A stretch of 64,000 bases of DNA from Calliphora vicina (lineage: Eukaryota > Arthropoda > Insecta > Diptera > Calliphoridae): positions 43,635,357 through 43,699,356 of the forward strand of contig NC_088781.1 in assembly GCF_958450345.1 (NCBI RefSeq). Reading direction: 5' to 3'. Shown piece by piece: positions 11,500 to 22,913 of the stretch. Both the position numbers and the translations under genes were made by a program. Every line of letters begins with the position of its first letter. Position 1 is the first letter of the stretch. The notes beneath the pieces were generated by a model. The model made no database searches, was not told the DNA's origin, and saw only the letters and a list, made by a program, of their open reading frames with translations.

Positions 11500-12286
11500 G
11501 AATTAGGGTTTTTATCCCGGGAATTTCCGGTACAAATTTCCCGGGTATTTTGCCAATTTTTCACTACCCGATTCCCGGGATTTTTAGTCGGGAATCCCGG
11601 GAATTAAAAACTGACGAAAATACATAGAAAACAAGTTAAAACTCTGTTTTTTTTCACCAAAAACAGTGAAAAGTTTTTTACAGTTTTTTTTTTGCTTATA
11701 TCTTGGCAATAATAGATCGCTTATTATTATTTATTTAGGGTTTTTCGTATGAAAATTTAAAAAGAGAATTCATTATTTATAGAATTTATTTCTTATTGAA
11801 TCATTCTAATTTCTTTAAGTTTCTTCTTCAAATCCAGAACAAAATAGCTTCAAAAATGTATTAAATGACTAAATTTTTCTTCAATTAAAACCTAGTACAA
11901 AAAGGTTTAAACCATTTTTTCAATTAATTTTGTAAATGATTTGATTTAACAAAAATTTAATCATTCAAAGTTTGAATAAATTCTGTTATGAATTAACTTT
12001 AAAATTAATTCAGTTTAATCAAAGGCTTTGGAATGAAACTAAAAAATTAAATATTAGGAATGGATTTATGGAATGAAAGGCCGACATTTTTTAATTACGG
12101 ATTAAGATTTAAGCTCATATTTTATTAATTAATTCGAAGCCCTGATATTTAATAATTATAACACTAAGTTTTTATATGAAATTTGGCTATACTATTCCCA
12201 ATTTAAGTATCATTATATATTTCGGCAATAACCGGGTACCCGGGAATGTAGAAAAAAATTTCCCGATTCCCGGGAATCAAAAAAAG
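11500..12286. mobile_element. Terminal-repeat element with TCCCGGGA subterminal clusters
   Basis: The two ends carry inverted GC-rich clusters in otherwise AT-rich DNA: GGGTTTTTATCCCGGGAATT and several more CCCGGGA boxes at 11505-11610, mirrored by ACCGGGTACCCGGGAATG, then TTTCCCGATTCCCGGGAATC at 12230-12282. The interior is AT-rich with no open frame. The pattern of subterminal repeats around a non-coding interior resembles non-autonomous cut-and-paste elements (hAT-like is possible), but no clean target duplication was identified. It abuts the truncated 5' end of mariner M4. Confidence 0.6.
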
Positions 12287-13042
12287 TGCCGATTGATCAC
12301 CGAAGCTTATGGTGAATGTGTTTCATCGGGTTCAATGTGCGAGAGATGGTTTCTGCGGTTCAGAAGTGGTGGTTTTGATACATAAGATGAAGATCGCCCA
12401 TCCAGCTAAAGAACTGGAAGCATTACTCCATAAAAATTGTTGCAAAACTCAACAAGTGTTTGCAAAAATATTGGGAACTACTCAAGCAGTTATTTCAAAA
12501 CGTTTGAGAGCAGAAGGATTCATCCAAAAAGCAGGGAAATCGGGTACCTTACGAATTGAAGCCGAAGGAACTTGAAACACGATTTTGCATGTCCGAAATT
12601 ATATAGATAGGACCCTTTTGCTTCCACCAAATACAGGGCATTACCTTAGCGCCATGGATATCTTACGCTTCGGGTAATAGTAATGGATACATTTTTCATG
12701 TTGCAATACCTGTTAAAAACTATTTAGAATGAAATGGTTGGAAAGTTTTTCTTAACCCGCTGGTTGGACTATAACAGAACTTGTACCGGCCGCCGCCTAC
12801 TATTTGTTTCGATCGAAGCAGAACGGTCTCTCTGAGATTCGCTTCACTTTGGAACAGAGTATCCAAAATTAGTTTGATTCGTTCTTGCTCTGAAAAGATG
12901 AGTAGTTCTTTTCGGTCGGAATCCATATGTTGCCAGAAAGATGGGAAAAGGCAACAATGGCCAATAATTTATTTTGTACAAATGTTTCAAAATAAAAGCT
13001 AAAAATTGGAAATAATCCCGCATTTTAAAGTCATACAACCAA
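12284..13042 (+). mobile_element. 5'-truncated mauritiana-like mariner (M4)
   Basis: Starts within the N-terminal coding part (AAAGTGCCGATTGATCACC...) at the junction with the CCCGGGA-ended element. Follows the HTH region (ELEALLHKNCCKTQQVFAKI, then TTQAVISKRLRAEGFI) to about 12575. It then drops most of the catalytic core and resumes with a C-terminal remnant (12720-12960). The 3' terminal repeat AATCCCGCATTTTAAAGTCA is present at 13013-13042 followed by TA. Frameshifted and dead. Confidence 0.8.
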
Positions 13043-13340
13043 TATAATGAAGTTTAAAGTTACGAAAAAAATTAAATTGGCCACTCTCGCTTTGACAAAC
13101 AGAACTATTTATGCGAAAATGTTCTATGCCGAAGGTACATAGTAAAATAACTAGTTACTGGTACTACTATAAGAATTCATTCATTGTAAGGACTTATCAG
13201 TAAAAACGGAATCACATATTATCTACGGACGATGCGGTGTCAGGTCAGACGCATTCTTTTGTAAAAACTTTCCATGACCATTTTGCATAAATGTGGTTGA
13301 ATTTCGTTGTTGGAGCGTTTAATTTCTTCCTTCAATGTTT

Positions 13341-13686
13341 GAAATTTTACTAAAAGTCCCTGAATGCTCCAAAACGGAAAATAAGACACGACAAAAGAGA
13401 GCTTAGGGTTAATTTCGTATTTATTAAGAATTTGAATAGAAAGAGAGATCATTAATACATTTTTTTTAGCTCTAGGCAATTCCCCTTCATTATCATACGA
13501 TGTCCAGCATATTTCAGCTATAAGCGTTCTTCAATGGGTGCGCATGTTAAATTTTTGGGGTACTTTATAATAAAATTCTTAATGAATGCGAAATTAACCC
13601 TAAGCTCTCTTTTGTTGTGTCTTATTTCTGACTTTCTGGTTGAATTTACCTTTTTGGAGTATTCAGGGACTTATAGTAAAATTTTA
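13341..13686. repeat. Long imperfect inverted repeat (foldback locus)
   Basis: The left arm 13341-13437 (ATTTTACTAAAAGTCCCTGA ... GAGAGCTTAGGGTTAATTTC) reappears inverted at 13572-13686 (GAAATTAACCCTAAGCTCTC ... TCAGGGACTTATAGTAAAAT) with one ~18-bp gap and scattered substitutions. The spacer is about 135 bp. Transcription through it would give a ~100-bp double-stranded stem. Outside the arms, a similar segment occurs in direct orientation (near 13270 and 13825: ATGACCATTTTGCATAAAT and GTGACATTTTACATAAAT). Family unknown. Confidence 0.7.
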
Positions 13687-14149
13687 CGGATAATACTGTT
13701 GCGGAACATTTTAATACTTTAAATCCCTGTTGTAATGGTGTTTTTTTGCTCATTTTTAAAAGAAGGACAAAAAAGACCCATGCCTTGAGGATTTAGAGGG
13801 TTAATATATTCTACAAAAATGTTCTCCGTGACATTTTACATAAATTTGCTGAACACATTTTATACCTAAAATGTAAGGATCACATGGTTTCTTATGACGA
13901 TTAACAATAAGAATGTGCCAGAGTTGGGAAACTTTAACACCCCCTCAAATGAAATTCAGATGTAAACTTTCAAAACGCCGATACACGTGTCTTCTTTTTT
14001 TGTCTCCTCTATCAAAATTTATTGGTCGGACCTTGTAATTTTGGAAAAAATTTGATCTAGTATAGTATTTTTAGTATAGTGTTATGCAAGTTAGACACCA
14101 AAGTAATGGTTTTTATGATAGGAATTAAATTACACATGGAAGTATTAAG

Positions 14150-14640
14150 AAAATCTAGCTCGTTTGGTTGTCGGATTGTTGGTATAGATCTGTGGCTTCA
14201 AATAATCTCATAATGAGATAGTACACGACCAGGAAATGTCTTATGAAGCAATTGAATTGTTTTACGGACTTCCATGACATATTGCATCAACTTTTTGTCA
14301 ATAATGTTTCGGATGATGTGGCTAAGTCGTCTATATAGCGAAAACTTTATGGGTACGCTATGACCAGATACTTTAATCTCACTTCCTGCTCTAAATTGAG
14401 GCTTATATGACCTCTAAAAAAGAGCGCAGGGCAACGACTATGATTGTAGCTATAATGACAGGTCACTGCTAGACATACGATGATATTGAATTTACCTTTT
14501 AATAATATACCTATTTATGGTGGTACACGGATATGTAAATATCCGAGACATAATCCATAACGGTTATCAGAAAGGTGGCCCACAATATGGAACCAACTGA
14601 GCCGGATATCTATTTTTACAACCTAACGTAACCTATTATA
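14150..14640 (+). mobile_element. Degraded retrotransposon 3' end
   Basis: A short frame near 14435-14475 reads TMIVAIMTGHC, matching the IVAxxTGHC motif of the C-terminal region in the other RNase H-bearing retrotransposon remnants. The segment ends near 14620 with ACCTAACGTAACCTATT, resembling the AACCTAACCT tails of the copies at 28.7 and 58.7 kb. Otherwise heavily decayed. Confidence 0.4.
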
Positions 14641-15737
14641 AATGTTGATATTCTTAATTTTTCTATTTTTTATGCTTAGCTTATTTCATGCAGTGTACAA
14701 CTTTCATTCATTAACTTTTTGTGTGTATACAAATTACACAATGCCGCGCTGTAAATCGTCCTTCAAACATGACATTTTTTATCTGTTTGTCAAAAATTAA
14801 TCATAGATATTTTAAATTAGTTTTTTTCTCTCTTTTATTATTTCTCATTTCAAAAGCGCGTACCTGATTTGACTTAAATTTGAAATAATAAATATGTATG
14901 TAAGTATGTATGTAAATATATTTGTTTATAGCAAAAAAAGAAAAAAAGAAAGGAAAATGACAATGACAGCAAGGACATGGAATTTGTGAAACGTAAATCC
15001 TCGTTAAAAACTAAAGCAGCTTTTTTTATTTGCAGCTATTTGTTTGTTTGCGTTTTATTGTTTTTGTAACAATTTATTATTTTAGGCTACTACATATAAT
15101 TTTTTCATGTCAATTTCATTTCACGTTTTTTTGTTGTTGTCCTTAATACCGTGGCAAACAAATAAATGAAAGGAAGAAAAAAAAAACGGAAAATCAAGGA
15201 AAGAGAGAGTAGAGCTCAAGCACCACGGAAATGGAAACGGCAGAATGTAATGTATCTGTTTGTATGTGTTTTACATACGACTATTAGTTACTACTGCTGC
15301 ACACATACAACAAGTATCCTGATTTTATTTAATTTTTATATATGAGTATAGTTTTATATTTATTTGCTGGTGTTTTTTTTTATTTATTTACTTTTACATA
15401 AGTGCGATACTCTACCGCCACTCTATAATATTTGTATGTAAAGTGTGTTGTGTTCATTTATTATATTTATTTATTTTTTTTTTGCATTTTGTTACATATT
15501 TTTTTTATTTTATTTTTATCATTTTGTTTATATATTTTTTATATTTTTAAAATCAATAACAAATGGTTTGTTGTTAATGCTTGATTTGTTTTTATTTGAA
15601 TTTTCAATTTAACAAGTTGTTGGTGTTTTGTTTCTCTACTTTATTTTAATATATGAATTTTATATGCTGTTTTATTTTTGTGTAGCTTTATTTACTCAAA
15701 GTATAATTCTATCTGTACTTTACATGTTTATACTCAT
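14641..15737. other. Gene-free AT-rich DNA
   Basis: Very AT-rich, with long T runs (about 15360-15560). No coding region or recognised repeat. Confidence 0.55.
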
Positions 15738-17001
15738 ATGTGTATATTAAGGTTGCCCTTATTTTGCACTTTTTGATTTTCGATGATACCAAATTCTTCA
15801 TTAGCTGTAAATCAAATGTTGAAATTTCGATCAAAATGGGATAACAAAGATAAATCCGACAGCTGTCCGCTCTGGGATGGATCATCCCAATAAAATCCAA
15901 CCTCTAGTAGGCCAATTGACTGGTCCATTTCTTGAAATCAAGTTATCGCTATCCTGTTGAAACCACATCTCGACCGGAACAATTCCATCCATATCTTCCA
16001 AAAAAAATCATTGATCATGGAGGGGGAAACGATCTCCACTGATCGTAACAAGAGCTTCGGCATAATTATCGAAGAAATAAGGCGCACAGTGGCGCCATTT
16101 GAGTTTTTTCGTTGCAGAAATCATAACTTTTGAACCAAATTAGATAATCAACAAATTTAAAAGGCATATGATAGATAATTGATCAGCCTATGAAATGCGT
16201 GTTTGAAAATGGTTATATGCATTTCAGATCCCTACTTATGGGTTAGCAAAGTTGAAATTTGTGGAAAAATCAATTTTATGGGAAGTAAAATAAAATATTT
16301 TTTAAATTTTTTTTATTTTTTTATGTTTCTTTTTAAAGGCTTTTATGATTTAAAAATATTCCTAAAAGATTAAAAATTTTTTTTTTTGGAAAAAAAAATT
16401 TTGGTTGGTTTTTCACGGTCAATGTCATTTTTGAAACCATGTCTTTTTTCAAAATTTTACCTCTAACAAAAAATTTGGCAAGGACGGGCAGCTGGAAATT
16501 TTTGCATTAGGTAAAGGAATAATCAAAGAACTTATTTTGAAAATATGGCAAACATAGAAATTGTAAGTTTTTTTTTATTTTCCAACAAAATTGAGAATTA
16601 TTGAAAAAATGTATAGTTGGTAAATATCGATTTACCTGGACAAATACAAAGCAAACAGTACTATTTTTGTTTATTCTTTTCGTAATAAATATATCTATCA
16701 AGAGAATCAAAAATAATGACGATCAGTTACATAGTTTTCGATATATTGTATCTGAAAGCGGACCAAATTACCTAAAAATTGTCTGGTTTTTTGAAAACTG
16801 AAAATCAGTCAACTTTGAAGGGCTATATCTTCTGACAATTTAATGTAAAAGAGGTTTATTCCAAGTTTTTTAGGGACACAGCGTGTAAACCGCATCAAAT
16901 GATGCATTTTTCTGGATGTAATGGGCACAATTTTAGACCTTGCTAGGTAGCATTGAAACTCAAAAAAAGTTTAAAATAATGATCACCCTAATGTGTATAT
17001 T
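15738..17001. mobile_element. Unassigned ~1.24-kb terminal-repeat element (E1)
   Basis: The left end AAGGTTGCCCTTATTTTGCA at 15749 and the right end ...AAAATAATGATCACCCTA at 16990 are imperfect inverted copies (AGGxTGxxCxTTATTTT followed by CTTTTTGATTTTC). An 11-bp direct repeat ATGTGTATATT flanks both (15738-15748 and 16991-17001). The interior lacks open frames. A related left end and right end frame 22691-26556. Superfamily not recognised; the direct repeat could be a shorter true target duplication extended by chance. Confidence 0.6.
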
Positions 17002-17300
17002 TTATTTTATTTGATTTTCTGTGTGTTTTTATGGCTCTATTTTTATTTAAATAATAAAAATATATAGAGAGTGAAAAAGTAAAAAAAAAAACTAAAACAA
17101 GGGTATAATTTCCCTGTAGATCAAACATAAGGGCATTTGTTGGCTGACTGGATAATATACAACACAACGCAACACTCTCGAAATACATGTAGATATATGC
17201 ACAAGTTTTGTCCTTAAACAAATATATTTGTATATTCATATTAAGGATGTACGTGTAATAGTTTTATTTTGAAATAAAATTTAATTAAAATTTATAACTT

Positions 17301-17807
17301 TTAACCCGGCAATTCCCAGTGTCACCTACAGGTGACAAATATTAACGGTAGTTTTAAACATAGAAACAGATATCGTTGATAAATAATGATATTATTTATA
17401 TACAGACAAGATCCTGTTTTATATCTGATTTTATTTTGCAACGCTAGAATTTTATTAACTAGGGGATTTTTAAAAATCTTTAAGCAGTGTTTTTGATTTT
17501 AACATACTGATGTGTGTTTTATGATAAATAAGTTGTTATAAAAATGCCAAACGGTAAAGTATCACAATCATTTTTTTTTAATAAATACTGCTAGATATTC
17601 AGGCTAACAATATCAGCAAGTATTTTTAGAAAATTATTTTTTCTCTGCCCAGTGTCACCTATTGGTGATCCCCGCTATAAAATCGCAACTAGCTATATTT
17701 TTTTTATTTTAAACTTATTTATAGTGTAAACTAGACGTATTTTTACTATTTTTAATAAAAACAAATTGTTTCTCCCTTTGGCGAGGGTATGGGAATTGCC
17801 GGGTTAA
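17301..17807. mobile_element. TTAA-flanked terminal-repeat element (piggyBac-like MITE)
   Basis: TTAACCCGGCAATTCCCA at 17301-17318 is a perfect 18-bp inverted match of TGGGAATTGCCGGGTTAA at 17790-17807. With TTAA as the duplicated target, the terminal repeat is CCCGGCAATTCCCA; starting with CCC and inserting at TTAA are both piggyBac traits. Two near-palindromes, GTCACCTACAGGTGAC (17321-17336) and TCACCTATTGGTGA (near 17656), lie inside, each preceded by CCCAGT. No open frame. Non-autonomous. Confidence 0.8.
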
Positions 17808-18211
17808 AACATATTGAGCGTAATGGATAGATGTTATTAACGATTAGCAAATAAAGTAACAAAAATAACATAAATTCTAAGGATTATGTTTATTTGTAGG
17901 TTTTTTTTAACAACATGTTTAATTTTGGAAAGAATTTGTGAGGTAGGCGAGTGCTAGAAAGTAGACAGGTCCAATGTATTGTGATAGTGTAACGCAATTT
18001 CTGAAAACATACACGTAGATGTTGTTAAGGAAAGAATGACATCGTTAAATTAGAACTATAATAATAAACCAATTGTAAAAATTTCCCCAATATTATAGAT
18101 TTTCTCAAATCACAGATTTTTACTATAAAATTTAGGTAAAGCATTAAAATTAAATATAACGTACTAGTATCTATAGCTTTGCTAATTTCGGATATATTGA
18201 TAAACTTAATT

Positions 18212-18250
18212 ATATCCTACATTACCATAGAGGGGAGGGTATAATTTAGA
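18212..18250 (+). mobile_element. 5' scrap of Helentron-like family 2
   Basis: TATCCTACATTACCATAGAG followed by GGGAGGGTATAAT matches the 5' hairpin block of the element at 47016 (ACCCTACACCACCATAG then TGGGGAGGGTATTATG). Only the 5' end is left; it abuts the RTE-like retrotransposon. Confidence 0.45.
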
Positions 18251-18251
18251 T

Positions 18252-20192
18252 CGTCTGGTGAAACAAAGTTCGGGGCGAGACAATCGGGTTTGGATGGAAA
18301 ATATGGCAACAGAAGCCCAGACAGCTGCCGATGTACATCGAATTAGAAACTTGTACAAAATTGCAAAGCAGATAACAGGGAACGCCCGATCAACCACATA
18401 TCCCCTTAAAGACCCGATAGGACTGGCAATATGGTCCGACTATTATGCCGGCATACTGTCAATTCCGCAACCCACAACTGTCTGGCAATGTCACTGTACG
18501 CCACATCAAATCAGATCTGTCATGAGTTCGATTTCCCCAGACAAAACCGAGATCGCCAATGCTATACGTGCACTGAAGAATGGCGTAGAAAATATCAATC
18601 CTGTACTGTTTAAGGCTGATCCGAATCTTAGCGCTGAAATAATCAGAAATATTATCAAAGAGTTTTGAACATCCCACTCTCTTCCTGCTGAACTAAGTAA
18701 ATTAGTGATACTTAACCTTTAACTTATGATGTGAAAATTTTTGACATAGTCACAGATGTGGTGTATATTTTACACCTTATAAATTTTGCAAAAAATTTTA
18801 CTTAAAAAAAAAAAATATTCGTTAATATTTTCTTTTTAACAATAAGATACAATAATTTTAACTTAAAAAAATTAAATAAAGAAAATAAAATGTTATTTGA
18901 AACAAATAACCAGATACTTTACTTCGCAAGACTTTTTGATAAAACTTGTAAAACTGTAAAATTTACCACCAAGTTAAAGGTTAAGCTACACAAGAATGGA
19001 GACTTAACCGAATTCAAAAACTGACGGGGTATTTCTCTTTAAACCATGATTAATAAGGAGTTAGCGAATGTAATTCATGCTAGATTGTCACCACTACTTT
19101 CAGCAGATCCTGGTAATGAGCAAGATGGTTTCAGACCACACCGATCATATGAATAGCCTACGGATCATAGTGGATCACTCAGTGGAATGGCGATATCCAT
19201 TATATTTGATATTTATCGACTTTGCCAAAGCATTTGATACTAAGTATCCACCATCATGCAATTTCTCAAGCACTTCGAAGCAATGGAATTCCATCTCATC
19301 TAATCGACCTTATTAGAGCTCCGTATGGCAACTCAACAAGCCGAGTATTGCATGAACGAATGTTAGGCAATCCGATTGGTGTAAGCACTAGGGTACGACA
19401 GGGATGTATGCTATCTCCACGGTTATTCAATATTGTATTGGACTCAATTTTGCAGCCAACAACCCCCATATGAAGAGGCATTACATGTGATATGAATGTC
19501 CGACTGGAAGATCTTGACTACGCAGATGATATTTGCCTGCTTGCACATAACTTTATCGACATATCAGCCAAATTGGATCAGATACATTAGCCGGCATCTG
19601 GTGTTGGCCTTCACATTAAGTTCGACAAAACTAAGGTTCAATATATCAATTCAATTAATCTCTCCAAGTTCAAAGTCAACAACATAGAGCTCGTGGATGT
19701 GCAATCGTTTTCCACCACAGGCGACTCTCGTGATATTGCATTTCGCATAGCAAAAGCAAAACACTCATTTGGTGCACTACAAGGAGTATGGCAGTCACCA
19801 CAAATACATATAAAAACTAAGCTCCGCCTTTTCTCCTCAAACGTTCGCTCCGCCCTGTTATATGAATGTGAATCCTGGAACTCTACCGCAAGCGACATAC
19901 CATCCCTACAAATATTTATTAACCTCTGCTTGCGAAAAATATTGCGAATATTTAGGACGAATGTAGTTTCCAACAGAGATTTCTGGCCAAGAACAGGCGA
20001 AACACCAGCTGGGTTGGCCATATTTTGAGAAGACCGATATTTGAAAGACGAAAATTGACTGGAACCCTCAAGGAGAAGGCAACTAGAACCCGAAATTAGC
20101 GAAACAGAAAAACTTGGTCTGAGACTAATTTCACAGAATACATCCCGATGGAAGATTTTCGTTATGGCCCTTTGTTCCAATTCTATTCCAAA
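18252..20192 (+). mobile_element. Degraded RTE-like non-LTR retrotransposon pol
   Basis: Remains of a single pol gene read in order. The region before RT is 18258-18668 (IRNLYKIAKQITGNARSTTY; TEIANAIRALKNGVENINPV). After an interrupting MITE come RT motifs: LVIL-KLHKNGDLTEFKN, GFRPHRSYE, LIFIDFAKAFDT (19200-19245), TRVRQGCMLSPRLFNIVLDS (19390-19450), and LEDLDYADDICLLAH with the catalytic YADD (19505-19550). Then follow KAKHSFGALQGVWQSP, KTKLRLFSSNVRSALLYE and ISNRDFWPRTGETP, and a final SRWKIFVMALCSNS near 20140-20180. Frameshifts and stops throughout; the N-terminal endonuclease is missing. RTE-like assignment is tentative. Ends against mariner M5. Confidence 0.85.
18712..18984. mobile_element. 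TTAA-flanked MITE inside the RTE-like pol
   Basis: CTTAACCTTTAACTT (18711-18725) and AAGTTAAAGGTTAAG (18971-18985) are a perfect 15-bp inverted pair with TTAA at both outer edges. The pol reading continues from LVIL on the left to KLHKNGD on the right if the insert and one TTAA are ignored, which confirms a clean insertion. The ~265-bp interior is AT-rich without an open frame. TTAA targeting points to piggyBac-like mobilisation (inference). The terminal repeat differs from that of the 17301-17807 element. Confidence 0.85.
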
Positions 20193-20193
20193 G

Positions 20194-21402
20194 TGATGCG
20201 TATCCCAGAGAGTGCGGGTGAGGCAAAACTTCCCAACCACTTCATTCTAAATAGGTTTTAACATGTATTGCAATATTTGTCCGACCGTTGTCAGGCATAT
20301 TTTCGGTTAATGGTCGCTTCAAACGAATTAGTTATGTTCGGTACAGATTCCCTGTGATGGTCTGGTCAGATTTCAGCAGCTCATAATAGATTTGGTCCCA
20401 CCAAACACGGAGAATAGCCTTAGCGGCATGGATATTTGGCTTTGGTGTCGATTCGGCTGGTTGGCCCGGCTTCACATACGATCTCCAACACAGAGAAAAC
20501 AGATTCGTGATAGCAACGGAATTTGTTGCCAATCGAATGATTCGGTTGTAAAAATCGAATTTTTCAGTTCTATCAACAGAATGTCAGTTGATAAAGAAAA
20601 ATTTCAGTTGAAGCAACCAAACTTTTGTTACCCTTTCCAAAATTTTGTAGCCACAGCTGTAAAATTCGGTCACTAAGGTAGAATCATTCGATTGGCAACA
20701 AATTCGGTTGCTATCACGAATCTGTTTTCTCTGTGTACGCTTTGGGTTATAGTAATGGATCCATTTTTTATCGCAAGTAATGATTCGGTTCAAAAATTTA
20801 TTTATTTTATAGTATTCAAGCAGCATTTCCGACATGCAAAATCGTCTTTCAAGATTTCTCGACTTCAATTCGTATGGTACCCAATATCCCTGCTTTTGGA
20901 TGAATCCTGCTGCTCGCAAACGCTTTGAAATTGATACTTGAATAGCTCTCAATAATTTTGCAAGCTCTTGTTGAGTTTTGCAACAATATTCATGGAGTAA
21001 TGCCTCCAATTCTTGGTCTTCAAAGTATTTTGGCTGGCCTGGGCGATCTTTGTATTTCGTGTACAAATTTCCGCTTTTTAACCGCATAAATCATCTCTCG
21101 CACATTGAAAACGATGGAACACAATCTGCTTTGGTTAGCAATCGTTGTGCTTCAGCGGCATTTTTTTCAAATTATAGAAGTAAAGCAAAACTTCCCGCAT
21201 ATGACGCTTTGTTGGTACAAACTTCGACATTTTCGAAGCAAATAAAAAACTTTGTTTTTTACACTATAATGTTCAATAACTAATTGAAAACAAATGACAG
21301 ATATGTACTCTTCTAAATATCATATAAGTTATAAAAACAAAAACCCGGTTTAAAAAATATGCCATCTATAGTTAATCCCTCATTTGTAAGTCATACACCC
21401 AA
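20194..21402 (-). mobile_element. Mauritiana-like mariner (M5) carrying a MITE
   Basis: On the minus strand the transposase remains run from the right: KFVPTKRHMREVLLYF-like start near 21230, HTH blocks LEALLHEYCCKTQQELAKLL and QVSISKRLRAAGFI (21010-20900), FCMSEMLLEYYKINKFLNRI, ITCDKKWIHYYNPK (first catalytic Asp, 20780-20750), then after a 249-bp MITE YVKPGQPAESTPKPNIHAAK and LRVWWDQIYYELLKSDQT (20460-20350). Most of the segment with the other catalytic residues is lost. The terminal repeat AATCCCTCATTTGTAAGTCA is intact at 21373-21402 with TA outside; the opposite terminal repeat is missing, with the element meeting the RTE-like pol near 20193. Confidence 0.85.
20488..20736. mobile_element. 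MITE with ACACAGAGAAAACAG termini (copy 1)
   Basis: ACACAGAGAAAACAGATTCG at the left and its inverse CGAATCTGTTTTCTCTGTGT at the right; the inverted similarity continues inward (GCAACxGAATTTGTTGCCAA, TCGAATGATTC). It interrupts mariner M5 between ...CATACGATCTC and ACGCTTTGGG, sequence that is continuous in the mariner copy near 29365. The same element recurs at 51396-51644. Target duplication unclear. Non-coding. Confidence 0.85.
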
Positions 21403-21410
21403 TACATATT

Positions 21411-21523
21411 CAGCCCAATTATGACTAAAAATTCCCCGGGAGTTTTTTCCCTTTTCACATTTTTCTTACTCAAGTTGAATGGGAAAAAAACTCCCGGGGA
21501 ATTTTTTATTCATAATTGGGCTG
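21411..21523. mobile_element. Small foldback MITE with CCCCGGGA-containing arms
   Basis: The left arm CAGCCCAATTATGACTAAAA then ATTCCCCGGGAGTTTTTTCC is mirrored by GGAAAAAAACTCCCGGGGAA then TTTTTTATTCATAATTGGGC at the right. The arms are about 41 bp with one or two differences; the loop is about 30 bp. ATT precedes and follows the element, a possible 3-bp target duplication. Lies a few bases beyond the end of mariner M5. Confidence 0.8.
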
Positions 21524-22690
21524 ATTTGGATATTTTCCAAAAACTCCATTTTAAGCTAACTTTCTGAACAACCAAATCCCTTATTTCTATAAAGACTATA
21601 TAGTTCACTTGTCACCCAAACCTTTTCGATTAATATCCTCATAAAAATGTTTGATTGAGCTACTATATTGAGCTTTTATCAATCCATTAAGTACTTATGG
21701 CATCCATTCTCATTTGTTGATCACCTTGTATTTTGTATTTTTATTATTTATTTAAATAAGTGTTTAACATTTTCCCCCTCTCCATCACTAAATGTGCAGT
21801 AAATATTTTTAATGTCTTTATTTTTAAAGATAAAAACTATTTAAAGTGCTACAGATAGATTTAACAATAATTTCTTATTTTATGATTATAAACGCCCTGC
21901 CTTTAAATCATTTTCCATTTTACGGTCAATTTAACAAAATAAGAGAGACGGACGGACAGACGAACTGACAGAATTTATAATACAATTCATTAACCAACAA
22001 AATTCTTTATATTTTATTTATTTATTAAATTTCATTTTATATATCTTTACATTAAATTATTTACGAGTTTTAATATTTTTTTTTTTATTTTTTTTTTGTA
22101 TTAAAATTTTATGTTATTTTATTTATGAGGTTTAATTTCATACATATAGTATATCGTAGATTTAAAGTATTTTGAGTCATGTGTATTTTTATGTAGCTGC
22201 TGTAGCTGCAGCAGCAACCAATTAATATTTAATTTTTGTTGTTTGATATTTAACGCTTTTTGTTGTTGTTGTACTAAATAAAACATACATATAAAAAGGG
22301 TCATTAAAAACCAATTAGTTTTTTTTTTCTTTCTTTAATTTCCTTAAATAACCATAGAAAAACAATTTTATATGAAGCGGTGCAAAACCCCACAACCATA
22401 CTTTCACTCGCTTGAAATGTAGCTGAAAGTAACTGAGTCTGGGAACTTTATTTGAAAAAGAGTCTTTTTAAAAACTATACTCAACTAATGCTATTTTGTA
22501 TATTTTTCTTTGGTTTTCATGTTTTTTTCGTTACGGATGTCAAGAAATTTAAATATTTGTCAGTTGTCATTTTTGTCATTGTGTAAGAATTGATAGAGAA
22601 AAGAAACTGTGTAATATTTATAAGTTTTAAGTGGTTGTCAAATAAACGAATGTTTGACAGTTTTTCTCTAATTTTTTTCCCCACTTGGAC
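21524..22690. other. Gene-free AT-rich DNA
   Basis: No coding region recognised. Includes a T-rich tract (22075-22110), a short TGTAGCTGC repeat (22190-22215) and a GTTGTTGTTG run near 22261. Confidence 0.55.
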
Positions 22691-22913
22691 ATTAGGGTGG
22701 TGCTTATTTTACGAATTTTGAATTTTCGATTCTCCCAACATCTAAATTTGTTCTACGTTCTTTACAAAGCAAATGCTGAAAGTTTTAGCAAAATCGTATA
22801 ATGTTTAAAGGATGGAATTTTATTTGAAATTGGGTGAAATTTTTTTTTAAAAAAAATTAAAAAAATCCAATTAAAAATAGTTTTTGCAGTTCTCATATAT
22901 GTTTAAACATGCT

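Noticed and set aside
16081..16110. GGC-GCACAGTGG start considered as a complete E3-type element inside E1
   Set aside because: A matching inverted right end (CCACTGTGC) was not found downstream within E1, so only a possible fragment is noted.
18258..18668. 136-residue frame as a host gene
   Set aside because: The sequence matches the pre-RT segment of the RTE-like pol whose RT motifs follow downstream.
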